DNA of 64,000 bases from Prochlorococcus marinus str. MIT 0919 (GCF_027359375.1 NZ_CP114779.1:1629598-1693597), one strand, 5' to 3'. Numbered from the stretch's first letter, positions 17,862 to 28,275 are shown. Made by a program: numbers and translations. The notes: generated from the letters alone by a model not told the origin.

Positions 17862-18226
17862 TGATTTTTAAAATAATATTAGAATTTTCCTTCACTCTAA
17901 TAAATCTTTTTTAAAAATACAACAAAAAATTATAAATAATTTAATGAATTATTATTTTTCTTTTTAGACTAATAATTATAAGAGGCAAAGCTTATTTTAT
18001 ATCTTACAGTGTTCAAGCTGTTCTCTGTTAGGTCTAAAATAACTTAAGTTTTAAAAAGACTTTCTCTATAAATATGGCGAATCTTTTGCAGATTTTGCTT
18101 TTGAAGGCGACCAAGAACTATCTTGCTATAGGTTCAGGATGGCATCAGAGATAACTAATAAAGCCTGATATTTAAAGACTGATTGGTTGATTTGACATTA
18201 GGCTTAATAAATGTCGATCAAATCAA
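17862..18226. other. AT-rich divergent intergenic region
   Basis: This gap of about 365 bp separates the divergent YjbQ and M32 peptidase genes. The left half is very AT-rich. A 26-codon frame (18074-18154, MANLLQILLLKATKNY and so on) is present but has no supporting ribosome site. No tRNA or strong hairpin was found. The region presumably carries both promoters. Confidence 0.45.
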
Positions 18227-19771
18227 TTGTCTGATAAAGCGTGGCAAAAGCTAGGAGACTATCTCCAGGAGACTAAGGTACTTGGCTCAATTCACAGTAC
18301 CCTTTACTGGGATCAAAATACTGCAATGCCAGCTTTAGGGGCTGAGTGGAGAGGAGCTCAATTAAGTCTTTTAGCAAGGTCATTACATTCAAGACAAACT
18401 AGTGACTATTTTCAGGAATTGCTGATTAATGCAAAGGAAGAATTACAAAACAATAATCACAATTCTATTTCCAATGAGTTGCTTGCAAAGAAAAGAAATC
18501 TCGAATTGCTAGATCAAGAGATAACTCGTCAAAAGAAGTTAGATCCTGAATTAGTGAGTCAAATTTCAGCTGCTCAGGCAAATGGGTATGCTCTTTGGCA
18601 ACAAGCTAAATTAAAAAATGATTTCCAATGTTTTAAACCTGCGCTTAAGAAATTAATTTTGCTTAGGCAAGAGCAAGCTAAGCAGCTTAATGAGCAAAGA
18701 AGTTGTTGGGAAACATTGGCTCAACCTTTTGAACCTGATCTAACAATCAAAAGATTGGATGAATTATTTGAACCTCTAAAAAAATGTTTACCTGAACTTA
18801 TAGATAAATACAGTACTCCTAAAAATTTAAAGCAACCTAAATGGGACTTATCAGAAAAGTCTCAGCAAGCTCTTTGTGATCGTTTACTGAATACATGGGG
18901 GAGGGATAATAAACTCACATCTTTAGCAAGGTCCCCCCACCCTTTTTCTATTACTCTTGGTCCAAAGGATTTTCGCCTTACTACTCGAGTAGTACCGGGA
19001 CAGCCTCTATCATGTTTTCTTGCTACAGCTCATGAATGGGGACACTCGCTCTATGAACAAGGGCTTCCTGCTGAAACTCACCAATGGTTCGCTTGGCCTT
19101 TGGGGCAAGCGACCTCTATGGCAGTTCACGAAAGCCAATCACTTTTTTGGGAAAACAGAGTTGCCAGAAGTAAGGAATTTGCAAATCGGTTTTGGAAGTA
19201 CTTTGAAGAAGCAGGAGCTCCGCTTCAGTCTGGGGATGATTTATGGAGACAAATGAATCCATTAACACCTGGATTGAATCGCGTTGAAGCTGATGAACTT
19301 AGCTATGGTTTGCATATATTGATTCGTACTGAACTAGAGATTTCATTACTTGAAGACGGATTAGAAGTAGATGCAATACCTTCTGAATGGAATAAAAAAT
19401 ATCGTGACCTTATTGGCATAGAGCCAACAAATGATTCTGAAGGTTGCTTACAAGATGTCCATTGGAGTGAAGGTGCTTTTGGCTACTTCCCTTCCTATTT
19501 AATCGGACATTTAATTAGTGCTCAACTGGCTGAAGCAATGATTCTCGATTTAGATAAAAGTGGAATATACGCAAAAGATCCTATTGGCAGTTGCATTTTA
19601 GAGGGTTCGGAGTCAGAGCTTTTGTCTTGGCTAAGAAAAGAAGTGCATCATTTTGGGAGACAAGTTAACGCTGAGCAATTGGTGGAAAAAGTGACTAAAA
19701 AACCTCTTTCCAGCGAACCTTTTTTGAAGTATTTACAGAATAAGTTAGAGCAAATGACCAGTACACCTTAG
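18227..19771 (+). CDS. M32 family metallocarboxypeptidase (Taq-type)
   Basis: This zinc carboxypeptidase removes C-terminal residues from peptides. The zinc motif HEWGHSLYEQ lies near residue 267, and a following glutamate-rich helix (MAVHESQSLFWEN) supplies the third ligand, as in Thermus carboxypeptidase Taq. The 514-aa length is typical of the family. The start must be TTG at 18227 because the frame closes at 18188-18190 and the family N-terminus (LGDYLQETKVLGSIHSTLYW) begins just after it. A seven-codon out-of-frame ATG mini-frame (18211) overlaps this start. Confidence 0.93.
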   Translation: MSDKAWQKLGDYLQETKVLGSIHSTLYWDQNTAMPALGAEWRGAQLSLLARSLHSRQTSDYFQELLINAKEELQNNNHNSISNELLAKKRNLELLDQEITRQKKLDPELVSQISAAQANGYALWQQAKLKNDFQCFKPALKKLILLRQEQAKQLNEQRSCWETLAQPFEPDLTIKRLDELFEPLKKCLPELIDKYSTPKNLKQPKWDLSEKSQQALCDRLLNTWGRDNKLTSLARSPHPFSITLGPKDFRLTTRVVPGQPLSCFLATAHEWGHSLYEQGLPAETHQWFAWPLGQATSMAVHESQSLFWENRVARSKEFANRFWKYFEEAGAPLQSGDDLWRQMNPLTPGLNRVEADELSYGLHILIRTELEISLLEDGLEVDAIPSEWNKKYRDLIGIEPTNDSEGCLQDVHWSEGAFGYFPSYLIGHLISAQLAEAMILDLDKSGIYAKDPIGSCILEGSESELLSWLRKEVHHFGRQVNAEQLVEKVTKKPLSSEPFLKYLQNKLEQMTSTP

Positions 19772-19797
19772 GATGCCTCTCGAAAATATTTTTCAGT

Positions 19798-20385
19798 ATG
19801 GCCAATCTTGATCAAGCGCCAAGTAGGGTTATGTCCAACCTCCTACATGTTCTGCCTGCATTCGCAGCAGAAAAGGATTTACGGGTAAATACAATAGTTG
19901 AACTTAATTCCAACACAATTAATAAATACGAATTAATTACGGAAACGGGGCATTTAAAACTTGATCGTGTTGGTTACTCATCTTTAGCCTATCCATTTGC
20001 TTATGGATGTATTCCTAGAACATGGGATGAAGATGGTGACCCTTTGGATATTGAGATTGTTCAAGTTACAGAGCCTTTGGTTCCAGGCTCAGTTGTTGAA
20101 GCGAGGATTATTGGGGTTATGACTTTTGATGATGGAGGGGAGGTTGATGACAAAATTATTGGTGTTATTGCAGATGATAAACGCTTAGATCACATAAAAA
20201 GTTTTGAGCAATTAGGAGAACACTGGCTGCAAGAAACAAAATATTATTGGGAGCACTATAAAGATCTTAAAAAGCCAGGTACATGCAAAGTTAATGGCTT
20301 TTTTGGGGTAGAGAAAGCAATTGAAATTATTAAATCTTGTGAGACTCGCTATTTAACTGAAATTGATCCAAAATTAGTAGATTAA
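19798..20385 (+). CDS. ppa: Inorganic pyrophosphatase, family I (copy 1, complete active site)
   Basis: This enzyme hydrolyses pyrophosphate and pulls biosynthetic reactions forward. Compared with E. coli PPase, every active-site residue I can place is kept: Glu35, Lys43, Glu45, Arg57, Tyr65, Tyr69 and the metal-binding DEDGDPLD with Asp79, Asp81 and Asp84. EHYKDLKKPG holds the Tyr-Lys pair. The N-terminus is about 15 residues longer than in the bacterial type. A second family I gene with an altered Asp lies at 35650. The stop codon directly abuts that of the convergent hemC. Confidence 0.93.
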   Translation: MANLDQAPSRVMSNLLHVLPAFAAEKDLRVNTIVELNSNTINKYELITETGHLKLDRVGYSSLAYPFAYGCIPRTWDEDGDPLDIEIVQVTEPLVPGSVVEARIIGVMTFDDGGEVDDKIIGVIADDKRLDHIKSFEQLGEHWLQETKYYWEHYKDLKKPGTCKVNGFFGVEKAIEIIKSCETRYLTEIDPKLVD

Positions 20386-21336
20386 TTAAGTTGAACGTAC
20401 ATTGTCAAAAATATCTTGCAGTATTTCCATTGCGCCTTGAGATTTCAACTCATTTGCTAAATCTATTCCAATTAACTCGGGATTTGTTTTATCTCCCCTT
20501 TTAGAGTCTTTAATTAACTTTTTACCATCAAGACTTGCCACCATTCCTGTAAGTATCAATTCATCATTATCTATTTGGCTATTAACCCCAATAGGAACCT
20601 GACATCCTCCTTCCAACTCTCTTAGAAATGATCTTTCTGCTAGGCACCTTTGGGAAGTTGGCAGATGTTCAAGAGTTTTAATAATTTCAATCACTTCTGA
20701 TTTCCCTTTTACACATTCGATTCCTAATGCACCTTGCCCAACTGCATGTAGAGATATTTTACTCGGAATTAATTGATGAATTCTGTCGCTAAAACCTAAT
20801 CTTGTTAATCCTGCAGCGGCTAAAATTAAAGAATCGTATTCTCCCGCATCAAGTTTTTCAAGTCTGGTAATTAGATTACCTCTAACGTCTTTGAAAACCA
20901 GATGGGGATAATGATGTCGAAGTTGTGCTAGTCGTCTAAGTGAACTAGTTCCTACTACCGTCCCTGAGGGGAGAGTATGTAGTTGATGGGTTTTAAATTT
21001 TTCATTTACCACTAAGGCATCTGCTGGATCTTCTCGTTCAGTTACGCATCCAAGTATTAATCCTTCTGGCAGGTTTGTTGGGAGGTCTTTTAGAGAATGT
21101 ACTGCTATATCTGCTCTCCCAATTAGCATTTGTGCTTCAAGTTCTTTAGTAAAGAGTCCTTTATCTCCAATCTTGGCAAGTGCTACATCTAGGATCTTGT
21201 CCCCTTGTGTAGCCATTGCCTCTACTGAAACATTAATGCCGGGATAGGCCTTCTCAAGCTGATCTTTCACCCAGTTTGTCTGGACCATGGCTAGCTTGCT
21301 TCTGCGAGTTGCTATACGCACTTGGTCTAGAACCAT
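20386..21336 (-). CDS. hemC: Hydroxymethylbilane synthase (porphobilinogen deaminase)
   Basis: This enzyme joins four porphobilinogen units into hydroxymethylbilane in tetrapyrrole synthesis. The start, [17 protein letters not shown], is typical. The loop [14 protein letters not shown] near residue 240 carries the cysteine that anchors the dipyrromethane cofactor. KDLPT and [11 protein letters not shown] are the substrate-binding blocks. The length of 316 aa is normal and the ATG at 21336 agrees with the family. It is downstream of the sigma factor gene on the same strand. Confidence 0.97.
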   Translation of the reverse strand: MVLDQVRIATRRSKLAMVQTNWVKDQLEKAYPGINVSVEAMATQGDKILDVALAKIGDKGLFTKELEAQMLIGRADIAVHSLKDLPTNLPEGLILGCVTEREDPADALVVNEKFKTHQLHTLPSGTVVGTSSLRRLAQLRHHYPHLVFKDVRGNLITRLEKLDAGEYDSLILAAAGLTRLGFSDRIHQLIPSKISLHAVGQGALGIECVKGKSEVIEIIKTLEHLPTSQRCLAERSFLRELEGGCQVPIGVNSQIDNDELILTGMVASLDGKKLIKDSKRGDKTNPELIGIDLANELKSQGAMEILQDIFDNVRST

Positions 21337-21516
21337 TAGTATTATTTATTTCTTATTCACCTTACTCATTGGAGGTAACCCTAATTCACTCATATTGCGA
21401 TACTTTAATTACTCTGATCCTTGTAAAAAATGTAGTTTGATATTTGGACACTGAAATTCAATTCTTTATTTCTAGACTGGAGCAGCGATTAAGCAGACTT
21501 TGCTAACTATATTCTT

Positions 21517-22794
21517 CTATTTAATATATTCTTTAAGCACACCATTTCTATTAGGGTGACGAAGTTTCCTAAGAGCTTTGGCCTCAATTTGACGAATTCG
21601 TTCTCTTGTTACATCAAAAATTTGTCCAATTTCTTCTAGAGTTTTCATACGGCCATCATCAAGACCATACCTAAGCCGCAGGACATCTCTTTCTCGAGGA
21701 CTGAGGGTTGCAAGAACTCCTTCCAAATCTTCTCTAAGCAGTGTTTTTGCAACGTCCAGCTCTGGATTCTCTGAATCTGATTCAATGAAATCACCAAGAC
21801 GAGAGTCTTCTTCTTTGCCAATAGGTGTCTCTAAAGATATTGGCAATTGAGCACTCTTAGCAATGAATCGAAGCTTCTCAATAGTCATTTCCATGCTTTC
21901 TGCAATTTCCTCCTCGGAGGGTTTCCTGCCAAATTCTTGACTAAGGACTTTCGTTGTCTTCTTAATTCTTGAAATAGTTTCGTATAAATGAACAGGGAGT
22001 CTGATGGTTCGACTTTGGTCTGCAATTGCTCTTGTAATGGCTTGACGAATCCACCATGTTGCATAGGTAGAAAACTTATATCCTTTTTCATGATCAAATT
22101 TTTCGGCTGCTCTAATAAGACCAAGACTGCCTTCCTGAATTAAATCTTGGAAAGAAAGCCCTCTATTCATATATTTTTTTGCTATTGAAACAACTAATCG
22201 AAGATTAGATTGCACCATTTTTTCCTTAGCACGTCTTCCAAGCATTAGCCTTCTTCGAAATCTTATTACTGGCATTTCGACTAAAGCAGCCCATTCTTTT
22301 TTTGATGGGTAATGCCCATTCTCACTCTCAAATTGAGTGGCAAGTTCTTCCAATTCAAGAAGATCAGCAATCTTTCTGGCGAGTTCAATCTCTTCGTCTG
22401 GCCTAAGTAATCTGATCCGACCAATTTCTTGTAGATAAACTCTTATAGAATCTTCCGTATAAACTCCTTTAGGGCCAATTTTTATACTTGCGAGTGCTTT
22501 ATCAACGGGGCTCTCTAGAGCGTTAGTTAATGATATATCCGCATTGATTTCAGTATTGCTTGCTTGAGCAAGTAATTGATCAGCTGCAAGATCTAAATTA
22601 TTTGGTTCAAGAGATTTAGACTTAGTAGAGGCTTTCCCTTTAGATTTTGCAGTACTTTTCCCTTTTGATTTTTTTGTAATTGATTTACTTTTAGTGCTTT
22701 TTAATGATTTAGTTTCGACAGCTTTAGAACCGTCTTTTTTTGTTGCTTTGGTTTTTGCCTTTGCAACAGGTTTTTTGGAGACGACAGAACTCAT
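21517..22794 (-). CDS. rpoD: Principal RNA polymerase sigma factor (sigma-70 group 1)
   Basis: This is the housekeeping sigma factor. Region 1.2 begins [16 protein letters not shown], region 2 includes [20 protein letters not shown] and [10 protein letters not shown], and region 4 includes [20 protein letters not shown]. The first 65 residues are a low-complexity Lys/Ser/Thr/Ala tract ([19 protein letters not shown]), very basic and without region 1.1 features. Cyanobacterial principal sigma factors are about this size (425 aa). Both the long upstream gap and the isolated position suggest its own promoter in 22795-23180. Confidence 0.95.
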   Translation of the reverse strand: MSSVVSKKPVAKAKTKATKKDGSKAVETKSLKSTKSKSITKKSKGKSTAKSKGKASTKSKSLEPNNLDLAADQLLAQASNTEINADISLTNALESPVDKALASIKIGPKGVYTEDSIRVYLQEIGRIRLLRPDEEIELARKIADLLELEELATQFESENGHYPSKKEWAALVEMPVIRFRRRLMLGRRAKEKMVQSNLRLVVSIAKKYMNRGLSFQDLIQEGSLGLIRAAEKFDHEKGYKFSTYATWWIRQAITRAIADQSRTIRLPVHLYETISRIKKTTKVLSQEFGRKPSEEEIAESMEMTIEKLRFIAKSAQLPISLETPIGKEEDSRLGDFIESDSENPELDVAKTLLREDLEGVLATLSPRERDVLRLRYGLDDGRMKTLEEIGQIFDVTRERIRQIEAKALRKLRHPNRNGVLKEYIK

Positions 22795-23180
22795 TGCTAA
22801 AAGTTTAAAAAATGGTAGAAATTTAATTAATAAATATTTCTTAAAAACGATCCTTGATCATCAATTGCAACTTTTTAAAACTTACGCTTTTAAAAGCCTA
22901 TTGAGAGGAGTATTCGCTATTTTTTAAGCGAATACTCTTCATTGATGACTTTAAAAACTATTTTAAAGTTTTTGTTGCAGTTGAATGAAGGTATTTATCA
23001 TCATTGCAGCGTTGCTAGGGGCTTTCTTAGGACGGCCAAACAATTAAGGAACATAACCTTAAATTGCTTTGACTTCGCTCCTTCCCTCTGAACAGAACTC
23101 TGAATGATTAACGCAACAGCAGTTTGCTGCTTACTCTTTAATTTTAAGAAAAATTTTCAAAGTTAGCAACTATTGCTTTT
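22795..23180. other. Divergent intergenic region between the sigma factor gene and priA, with hairpin
   Basis: About 386 bp contain no gene that I can support. A strong inverted repeat lies at 22905-22918 / 22927-22940 (core GAGTATTCGCT), with an 8-nt loop and one G-T pair. Neither side is followed by a T-run, so it is not a standard terminator. A smaller TTAAGG/CCTTAA repeat occurs near 23045-23063. An untranslated regulatory leader or a small RNA is possible. Confidence 0.5.
22905..22940. repeat. 14-bp inverted repeat (hairpin) between divergent genes
   Basis: The left arm 22905-22918 and right arm 22927-22940 pair over 14 positions with one G-T pair at 22907/22938. The loop is ATTTTTTA. 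It lies about 110 bp upstream of the sigma factor start and 240 bp upstream of priA. No T-run follows on either strand. Confidence 0.7.
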
Positions 23181-25442
23181 ATGGGATTTTTTGAAATAGA
23201 AGTATGGCTTCAAGTTGGTAGAGAAGGACGTTCCTTTACCTATTGCGATAGCAAAGGGTTGAGTATTGATTTAGGAGATATTGTTGCAGTGACTTTGCGT
23301 GGCCGGCAGATGAACGGTCTTGTTGTAGGTAAGCGAATAAGAGAGGATCCTTTAAGTGGTAAAAGATGTAAAGATCAAGAAAAGAATCGTTCTTTGACAG
23401 AAGTTGAGGAGATTGTTCAGAAGGCAGCTGTAGATCAGGAATGGCAAGACTGGTTAGAGGAATCTGCATCGAAATGCTATACAAGTTCCTTTCGAATGCT
23501 AAAAGCGGCCTTGCCTCCAGGATGGCTTGGGTATAGAAAATCAGCCAACAAAAAACTAAAAAGGCTTTTATGGGTTTCTATAAACCCATCATTTGATTGT
23601 CAGCAAAATCTTCCCTCGAAGCAGCAAGGAGTTATTGCTTTGATTAAGACAAAGGGTGGTGGTATATGGCAAAAGGACTTATTGGCAAATGGAGTAACTC
23701 TCGGAGTATTAAGGAGTTGCTTATCTATTGGTGCAGTATTGCGTGAAAAACGTACGATCCAAAAAACTAATGATCGTTTTAGAAAAGACAAAGGGTTTTT
23801 AGTAAATGAACAAGAGAAACCGCGGAATTTAACTGACGAACAAAAACTTGCTATTGATTGCTTTTCTAAACAATCACCAGGAACTGCTCTTTTATTGTGG
23901 GGTGTAACAGGTTCAGGAAAAACAGAAGTTTATCTTCAAATAGCTTCACAAGAACTGACTAAAGGTAGACATTGCTTAATCTTAGCCCCTGAGATTGGTT
24001 TAATACCTCAACTTGTAGATCGCTTTGTTAGACGTTTCGGCTCTCAAGTTTTGGAATATCATAGTGGATGTTCTGAGAATGAACGTATCAGCACTTGGCG
24101 TAAGATTTTAACAACTTCGGAACCCACAATTGTTGTAGGGACTCGTTCCGCAGTTTTCTTGCCTTTGTCACCGTTAGGTTTGATTGTTTTAGATGAAGAA
24201 CATGATAGTTCTTATAAACAAGAGTCCCCAATGCCTTGTTATCACGCTAGAGATTTGGCTTTAGATAGAGCAAAAAGAACTGGAGCGAGAATTATTTTAG
24301 GCAGTGCTACACCATCATTGTCTACATGGAAGGAATTGCAACCTGCAGGATCGATAGCTGTTGCAAGACTTTCTTCTCGTATTGCTAACCAGCCTTTACC
24401 TTTAGTTCATGTTGTAGACATGAGGCAGGAGCTATCTGAAGGTAATAGGCGGCTGATAAGTAAACCCTTGATGAAGAGGCTTTCACTTTTACCCGAGCTG
24501 AAAGAGCAAGCAGTTGTTTTGGTGCCTAGAAGAGGTTATAACACTTTCTTAAGTTGTCGTAGTTGTGGAGATGTGGTCCAATGCCCAAATTGCGATGTCT
24601 CTTTAACTGTTCACAAAGGGCAGCAAGGGTCTCAATGGTTACGGTGTCATTGGTGTGACCATCGAGCAAATATTGGCTTTCGGTGTAATGAGTGTGGATC
24701 AAGTGCTTTCAAGCCTTTTGGCGCAGGAACACAGAGAGTAGTAGAGCACCTGTCTAATGAATTAAGCCATTTGAAGTTGTTACGCTTTGATCGTGATACA
24801 ACTGGTGGCCGCGATGGCCATCGCCGATTGCTGCAAAGATTTTCCTCTGGAGAAGCTGATGTTCTTATAGGCACGCAAATGCTTGCCAAAGGTATGGATA
24901 TCCCTCGGGTGACTCTTGCTGTGGTTCTTGCCGCAGATGGTTTGTTGCATCGACCTGATTTGTTTGCAGAAGAGCAATCTCTACAGCTTTTTATGCAATT
25001 GGCAGGAAGGGCTGGACGAGGGGATAAACCTGGAAAAGTTTTTGTGCAGACTTACTCTCCCGACCATCCAGTTATCAAACATTTAGTTGATGGTTGTTAT
25101 GAGGATTTTCTAGGTAAAGAAGCCAAATTAAGAAGCGAGGCTGGCTTGGTCCCTTACAGTCGGGCTTGTTTGCTTCGCCTGTCTGGAGAGCGTGCTTCTG
25201 TAACTGCAACTTCGGCTACTGCCTTGGCAGAATACATAGAACCTCTTTGCAAGGCCAAAGGGTGGACTATCATTGGACCTGCACCTGCCTTAGTAGAAAA
25301 AATTGCAGGCAAAAGTCGCTGGCAGATTTTATTGCATGGACCAGAAGGCGCTCCCTTGCCCTTGCCGCAAGGTAATAAATTGTGGGAATGTCTTCCTAAA
25401 GGTGTCAATCTTTCAGTAGACCCCGATCCAATTAATCTTTGA
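23181..25442 (+). CDS. priA: Primosomal replication helicase PriA
   Basis: PriA reloads the replisome at stalled forks. The 753-aa protein has an N-terminal DNA-binding part. A superfamily 2 helicase core follows with Walker A GVTGSGKTEVYL near residue 240 and DEEH in LIVLDEEHDSSYKQE near residue 337. A cysteine zinc region is next (CRSCGDVVQCPNCDVSLTVH, then CHWCDH and CNECGS), and the C-terminal helicase motifs include GTQMLAKGMDIPRVTL and QLAGRAGRGDKPG. The ATG at 23181 gives a natural start. The gene ends 8 bp from the convergent DUF3153 gene. Confidence 0.96.
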   Translation: MGFFEIEVWLQVGREGRSFTYCDSKGLSIDLGDIVAVTLRGRQMNGLVVGKRIREDPLSGKRCKDQEKNRSLTEVEEIVQKAAVDQEWQDWLEESASKCYTSSFRMLKAALPPGWLGYRKSANKKLKRLLWVSINPSFDCQQNLPSKQQGVIALIKTKGGGIWQKDLLANGVTLGVLRSCLSIGAVLREKRTIQKTNDRFRKDKGFLVNEQEKPRNLTDEQKLAIDCFSKQSPGTALLLWGVTGSGKTEVYLQIASQELTKGRHCLILAPEIGLIPQLVDRFVRRFGSQVLEYHSGCSENERISTWRKILTTSEPTIVVGTRSAVFLPLSPLGLIVLDEEHDSSYKQESPMPCYHARDLALDRAKRTGARIILGSATPSLSTWKELQPAGSIAVARLSSRIANQPLPLVHVVDMRQELSEGNRRLISKPLMKRLSLLPELKEQAVVLVPRRGYNTFLSCRSCGDVVQCPNCDVSLTVHKGQQGSQWLRCHWCDHRANIGFRCNECGSSAFKPFGAGTQRVVEHLSNELSHLKLLRFDRDTTGGRDGHRRLLQRFSSGEADVLIGTQMLAKGMDIPRVTLAVVLAADGLLHRPDLFAEEQSLQLFMQLAGRAGRGDKPGKVFVQTYSPDHPVIKHLVDGCYEDFLGKEAKLRSEAGLVPYSRACLLRLSGERASVTATSATALAEYIEPLCKAKGWTIIGPAPALVEKIAGKSRWQILLHGPEGAPLPLPQGNKLWECLPKGVNLSVDPDPINL

Positions 25443-25450
25443 CAATCAAA

Positions 25451-26545
25451 TTAAGGAGGCAGTTCGGGAAATCCGTAGCCCATTTTTACTTTAAGGTTCT
25501 GCAGGACAATTACCAAGGTTAAAGCCAATATCACAGAAGCGACTCCTAATCCAAGCTTGCTCCATCTCCAGTACTTCAGTTCAAGCTCATTAAGGAGACC
25601 TTCCTTTAGTTCCCAATTAACACTTGAACTTTTTGTAATAGCAGGTTGAGGGAACGCTTTTATTCCTAATTTGCTTGGAGCTGGCTTTACTACAAGTGAC
25701 AGTTTTAACCCAGGTATTTGAGGAAGATCTCTAAGGTCTACTTTTAACTTGAACAACTGTTTATAGCCAATTAAAAAGTTTGTTTGATTCAAGTTCATGT
25801 CTGGAGGTTCAACTTTAATACCTGTCACTTCTAATGCGGAATCTATAGTTTGCTTTAGCAATGCATTAGCTTCTATAGAGCTAAGAGAGGGAGTATTAAA
25901 TACTTGTTTACCATCTTCTGTTGTTAAGATATTTATTTTTGGGATTGTTGTATTTAATGAATTTTGGAATTGATATTGCCATGGTATTAGTTTGTTCGAG
26001 TTGCTGTCTACATTTACATTCATTGTTAGCTTGTCCGGTCCCATTAGTTTGATTTCAGTGGTATACCGCACACACCCACTCAAAATAATAGTTATCCCTA
26101 ATAGGATACCTATAACTAGTAATGTAAAACCTGCTTTTAATGGTTGTGTTGGACCTGTAGGTGGTAATTGCACGTCCTTTTTTTTGATAATTTTTTTGCG
26201 CCCTTGGCTTGTTTTTGTTATGGGCTCGAGCTTTAAATTTGGGACTTTAACAGACCAATTATCTGGTCTTATAAGTGTGGGAGCTGTCAGTATGGAAAGA
26301 AGGTGTTTTGCATTCTGACGAATGCTTATATCACTATGACTTAGAAGATTTTGACATAGTGCAATAGCTTCTTTTTCATCACCTTGCCCCATATAAGCAG
26401 TAATCATTAAGAGTTTGACCTTCCCTTCAATCTCAAGAGTTAGATTATTTACTTTGTCTAATTTGTTAAGTAACGCAAGACACTGCCTATATTCGCCTTT
26501 CGCCAGCGCAATCTCAGCACTATTTAAACTTTCAGAGACCTGCAA
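25451..26545 (-). CDS. DUF3153 cyanobacterial membrane protein
   Basis: This 364-aa protein has a helical N-terminal part (about 1-110, TPR-like, SLNSAEIALAKGEYRQCLAL), then a hydrophobic helix near residue 140 (AGFTLLVIGILLGITIIL). Next comes a block starting LSGCVRYTTEIKLMGPDK that matches DUF3153, and a C-terminal helix (LGLGVASVILALTLVIVLQNL). The domain between the helices would lie on one membrane face. The function is unknown. It ends 1 bp after argB on the same strand, so the two are probably co-transcribed. Confidence 0.78.
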   Translation of the reverse strand: MQVSESLNSAEIALAKGEYRQCLALLNKLDKVNNLTLEIEGKVKLLMITAYMGQGDEKEAIALCQNLLSHSDISIRQNAKHLLSILTAPTLIRPDNWSVKVPNLKLEPITKTSQGRKKIIKKKDVQLPPTGPTQPLKAGFTLLVIGILLGITIILSGCVRYTTEIKLMGPDKLTMNVNVDSNSNKLIPWQYQFQNSLNTTIPKINILTTEDGKQVFNTPSLSSIEANALLKQTIDSALEVTGIKVEPPDMNLNQTNFLIGYKQLFKLKVDLRDLPQIPGLKLSLVVKPAPSKLGIKAFPQPAITKSSSVNWELKEGLLNELELKYWRWSKLGLGVASVILALTLVIVLQNLKVKMGYGFPELPP

Positions 26546-26546
26546 T

Positions 26547-27449
26547 TCACCCCCTACCAGTAATCATTGTTCCTATACCAGCATCTGTAAATATTTCAAG
26601 CAATAAAGCATGGGGGATTCGACCATCAATAATATGTGCAGCAGAGACTCCTTGAGCTAACGCTCTAATGCAACAGTTGGTTTTAGGTACCATTCCACCA
26701 GTTACGACGTTTGTTTCAATTAATTTTCTTGCTTCGTTTAGACGTATGCACCTTATGAGCGAAGAGGGATTGTCTTGGTCTTTAAGCACGCCAAGCGTGT
26801 CAGTAAGTAAAATGAGCTTTTCCGCTCCTAATGCTGCTGCAATTTCTCCTGCAACAGTATCAGCGTTAATGTTTAAAGATTCTCCTTGCGATGATGAGGC
26901 CACACTAGAAATTACAGGTATGTAGCCTTTCGCTAAAAGTGGTTCAATAACATCAGTGTTTACTTTCGCGACTTCTCCAACTAATCCATGACTGCCATCC
27001 CCTAGCTTCCTGGCTTCTATAAGGCCGCCATCAATCCCACATAGGCCTACAGATAGTGAACCCAATTGATTGATTCCATTAACAATCTGCTTATTAACTC
27101 TTCCAACAAGAACCATTTCGACAATGTCCATTGTTTGCCTATCAGTAACTCTCAATCCATTTCGAAACTCACTATTAATTCCGAAATTTTGTAGCCATTG
27201 ATTAATTTCAGGCCCTCCACCATGAATAATCACTAGTTGGGCTCCAACACTTGAAAGTAATGCAATATCTCTGAAAACCGCTTTTTTTAATTTTTCACTT
27301 GACATTGCTGCGCCTCCATATTTGATTACAATTCGACGTCCTGCAAACTTCTGGATATATGGAAGAGCTTCGCTTAGAACAGACACTCTTATTGCATCAT
27401 TTCCTAAATGAGCTGAGTTAAATTGATTTTCAGAATTTTTGTTGTCCAC
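26547..27449 (-). CDS. argB: Acetylglutamate kinase
   Basis: This enzyme phosphorylates N-acetylglutamate in arginine synthesis and is the target of PII in cyanobacteria. [12 protein letters not shown] (residues 38-49), [31 protein letters not shown] and the terminal [18 protein letters not shown] block are family signatures. The 300-aa length agrees. The extended N-terminal helix with [11 protein letters not shown] is the arginine-sensitive type. It is followed by the DUF3153 gene and preceded by the DUF2854 gene, 15 bp upstream. Confidence 0.97.
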   Translation of the reverse strand: MDNKNSENQFNSAHLGNDAIRVSVLSEALPYIQKFAGRRIVIKYGGAAMSSEKLKKAVFRDIALLSSVGAQLVIIHGGGPEINQWLQNFGINSEFRNGLRVTDRQTMDIVEMVLVGRVNKQIVNGINQLGSLSVGLCGIDGGLIEARKLGDGSHGLVGEVAKVNTDVIEPLLAKGYIPVISSVASSSQGESLNINADTVAGEIAAALGAEKLILLTDTLGVLKDQDNPSSLIRCIRLNEARKLIETNVVTGGMVPKTNCCIRALAQGVSAAHIIDGRIPHALLLEIFTDAGIGTMITGRG

Positions 27450-27464
27450 GAGGTAATAAAATCA

Positions 27465-28034
27465 TTAAATGTCGTCTTTTGTTAGACCATCTCCAGGTTT
27501 TTGACTAGGCAGTAGCGTTAATTCTAGTTGTCCTGTACCGCAGCTGATTAAGGTTGCTTCGAAATTTTTTGCGAAAAATCTACCTAATCGATCTTTTTTC
27601 TCCTCCCACTTTTCTATCGGGACTCCATTAACTTCGAATTTCATTTGAATCCCAGATCTTGTTCCTTTATCAAGAATAGCTATTTCTTTGAGTTGCGGAG
27701 GCTTCAATTCGTCCCACAGTTTAAGTACTTGAAGAGAAGATTCAAGATGTGCTCTTTGCCCATATCGCCATCTAGTTACATCATCAATTAGATCTTGGAA
27801 CTCTTGAGGAACTTTTGTTTTGAGCAGTGTTAATTCCTTTGATGAATTCTTGCAATTTGCAGGGGATAATTCAGAATTCTTTAAAGCCAGTCCAATAAGA
27901 AGAATAGGTACGCCATAAAAAAAGGTTGGTACACTCAGATTAGCGGCATTGCTGAAGTAAGAACTTAGTCCTATAACAGTTAACAAGGCTCCTAAAATAG
28001 AAATTAGACTTGCTGGAGAAATTGATTTATTCAT
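27465..28034 (-). CDS. DUF2854 cyanobacterial/plastid membrane protein
   Basis: The 189-aa protein starts with two hydrophobic segments (residues 8-29, SLISILGALLTVIGLSSYF, and 37-52, TFFYGVPILLIGLALK) separated by a short turn. A soluble domain follows (DVTRWRYGQRAHLESSLQ and so on). This pattern matches DUF2854, found in cyanobacteria and plants. It is probably a thylakoid or plasma-membrane protein, function unknown. The gene is 15 bp upstream of argB. Confidence 0.8.
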   Translation of the reverse strand: MNKSISPASLISILGALLTVIGLSSYFSNAANLSVPTFFYGVPILLIGLALKNSELSPANCKNSSKELTLLKTKVPQEFQDLIDDVTRWRYGQRAHLESSLQVLKLWDELKPPQLKEIAILDKGTRSGIQMKFEVNGVPIEKWEEKKDRLGRFFAKNFEATLISCGTGQLELTLLPSQKPGDGLTKDDI

Positions 28035-28086
28035 GAACTTTATTTTGGCATTAGTTGTTTCAGAATTTCATTAAGAAAAAGGATTT

Positions 28087-28275
28087 ATGGATTCATCTAA
28101 AAGCAAAACTATTGATCCAAATGAATTAATAGCTCTATTAAATGATGATAGAGCTTTGATTTTAGAGAAAATTGATCAAGGGGACTGGCCTGAGCTTAGG
28201 CATGATTTAGCTGCTTTGGAAAGGGAATTGAGTCAGCTTTTAACTGTTGCATATGAGAAGTTCGAGTCTGACTAA
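28087..28275 (+). CDS. Small acidic protein of unknown function
   Basis: This 62-aa protein, MDSSKSKTIDPNELIALLN, is helical and acidic (GDWPELRHDLAALERELS) with no membrane span. It starts with an ATG preceded by AAAAAGG, a weak ribosome site. It lies alone on the plus strand between the divergent DUF2854 gene and the convergent ssb gene. No family is recognised, but the codon use resembles that of neighbours. Confidence 0.65.
   Translation: MDSSKSKTIDPNELIALLNDDRALILEKIDQGDWPELRHDLAALERELSQLLTVAYEKFESD

Noticed and set aside
18074-18154. 26-codon frame MANLLQILLLKATKNY and so on in the gap before the M32 peptidase
   Set aside because: No ribosome site, no recognised small photosystem protein and too short to tell from chance.
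22905-22940. Hairpin as an intrinsic terminator
   Set aside because: It lies between divergent genes and has no T-run on either strand.
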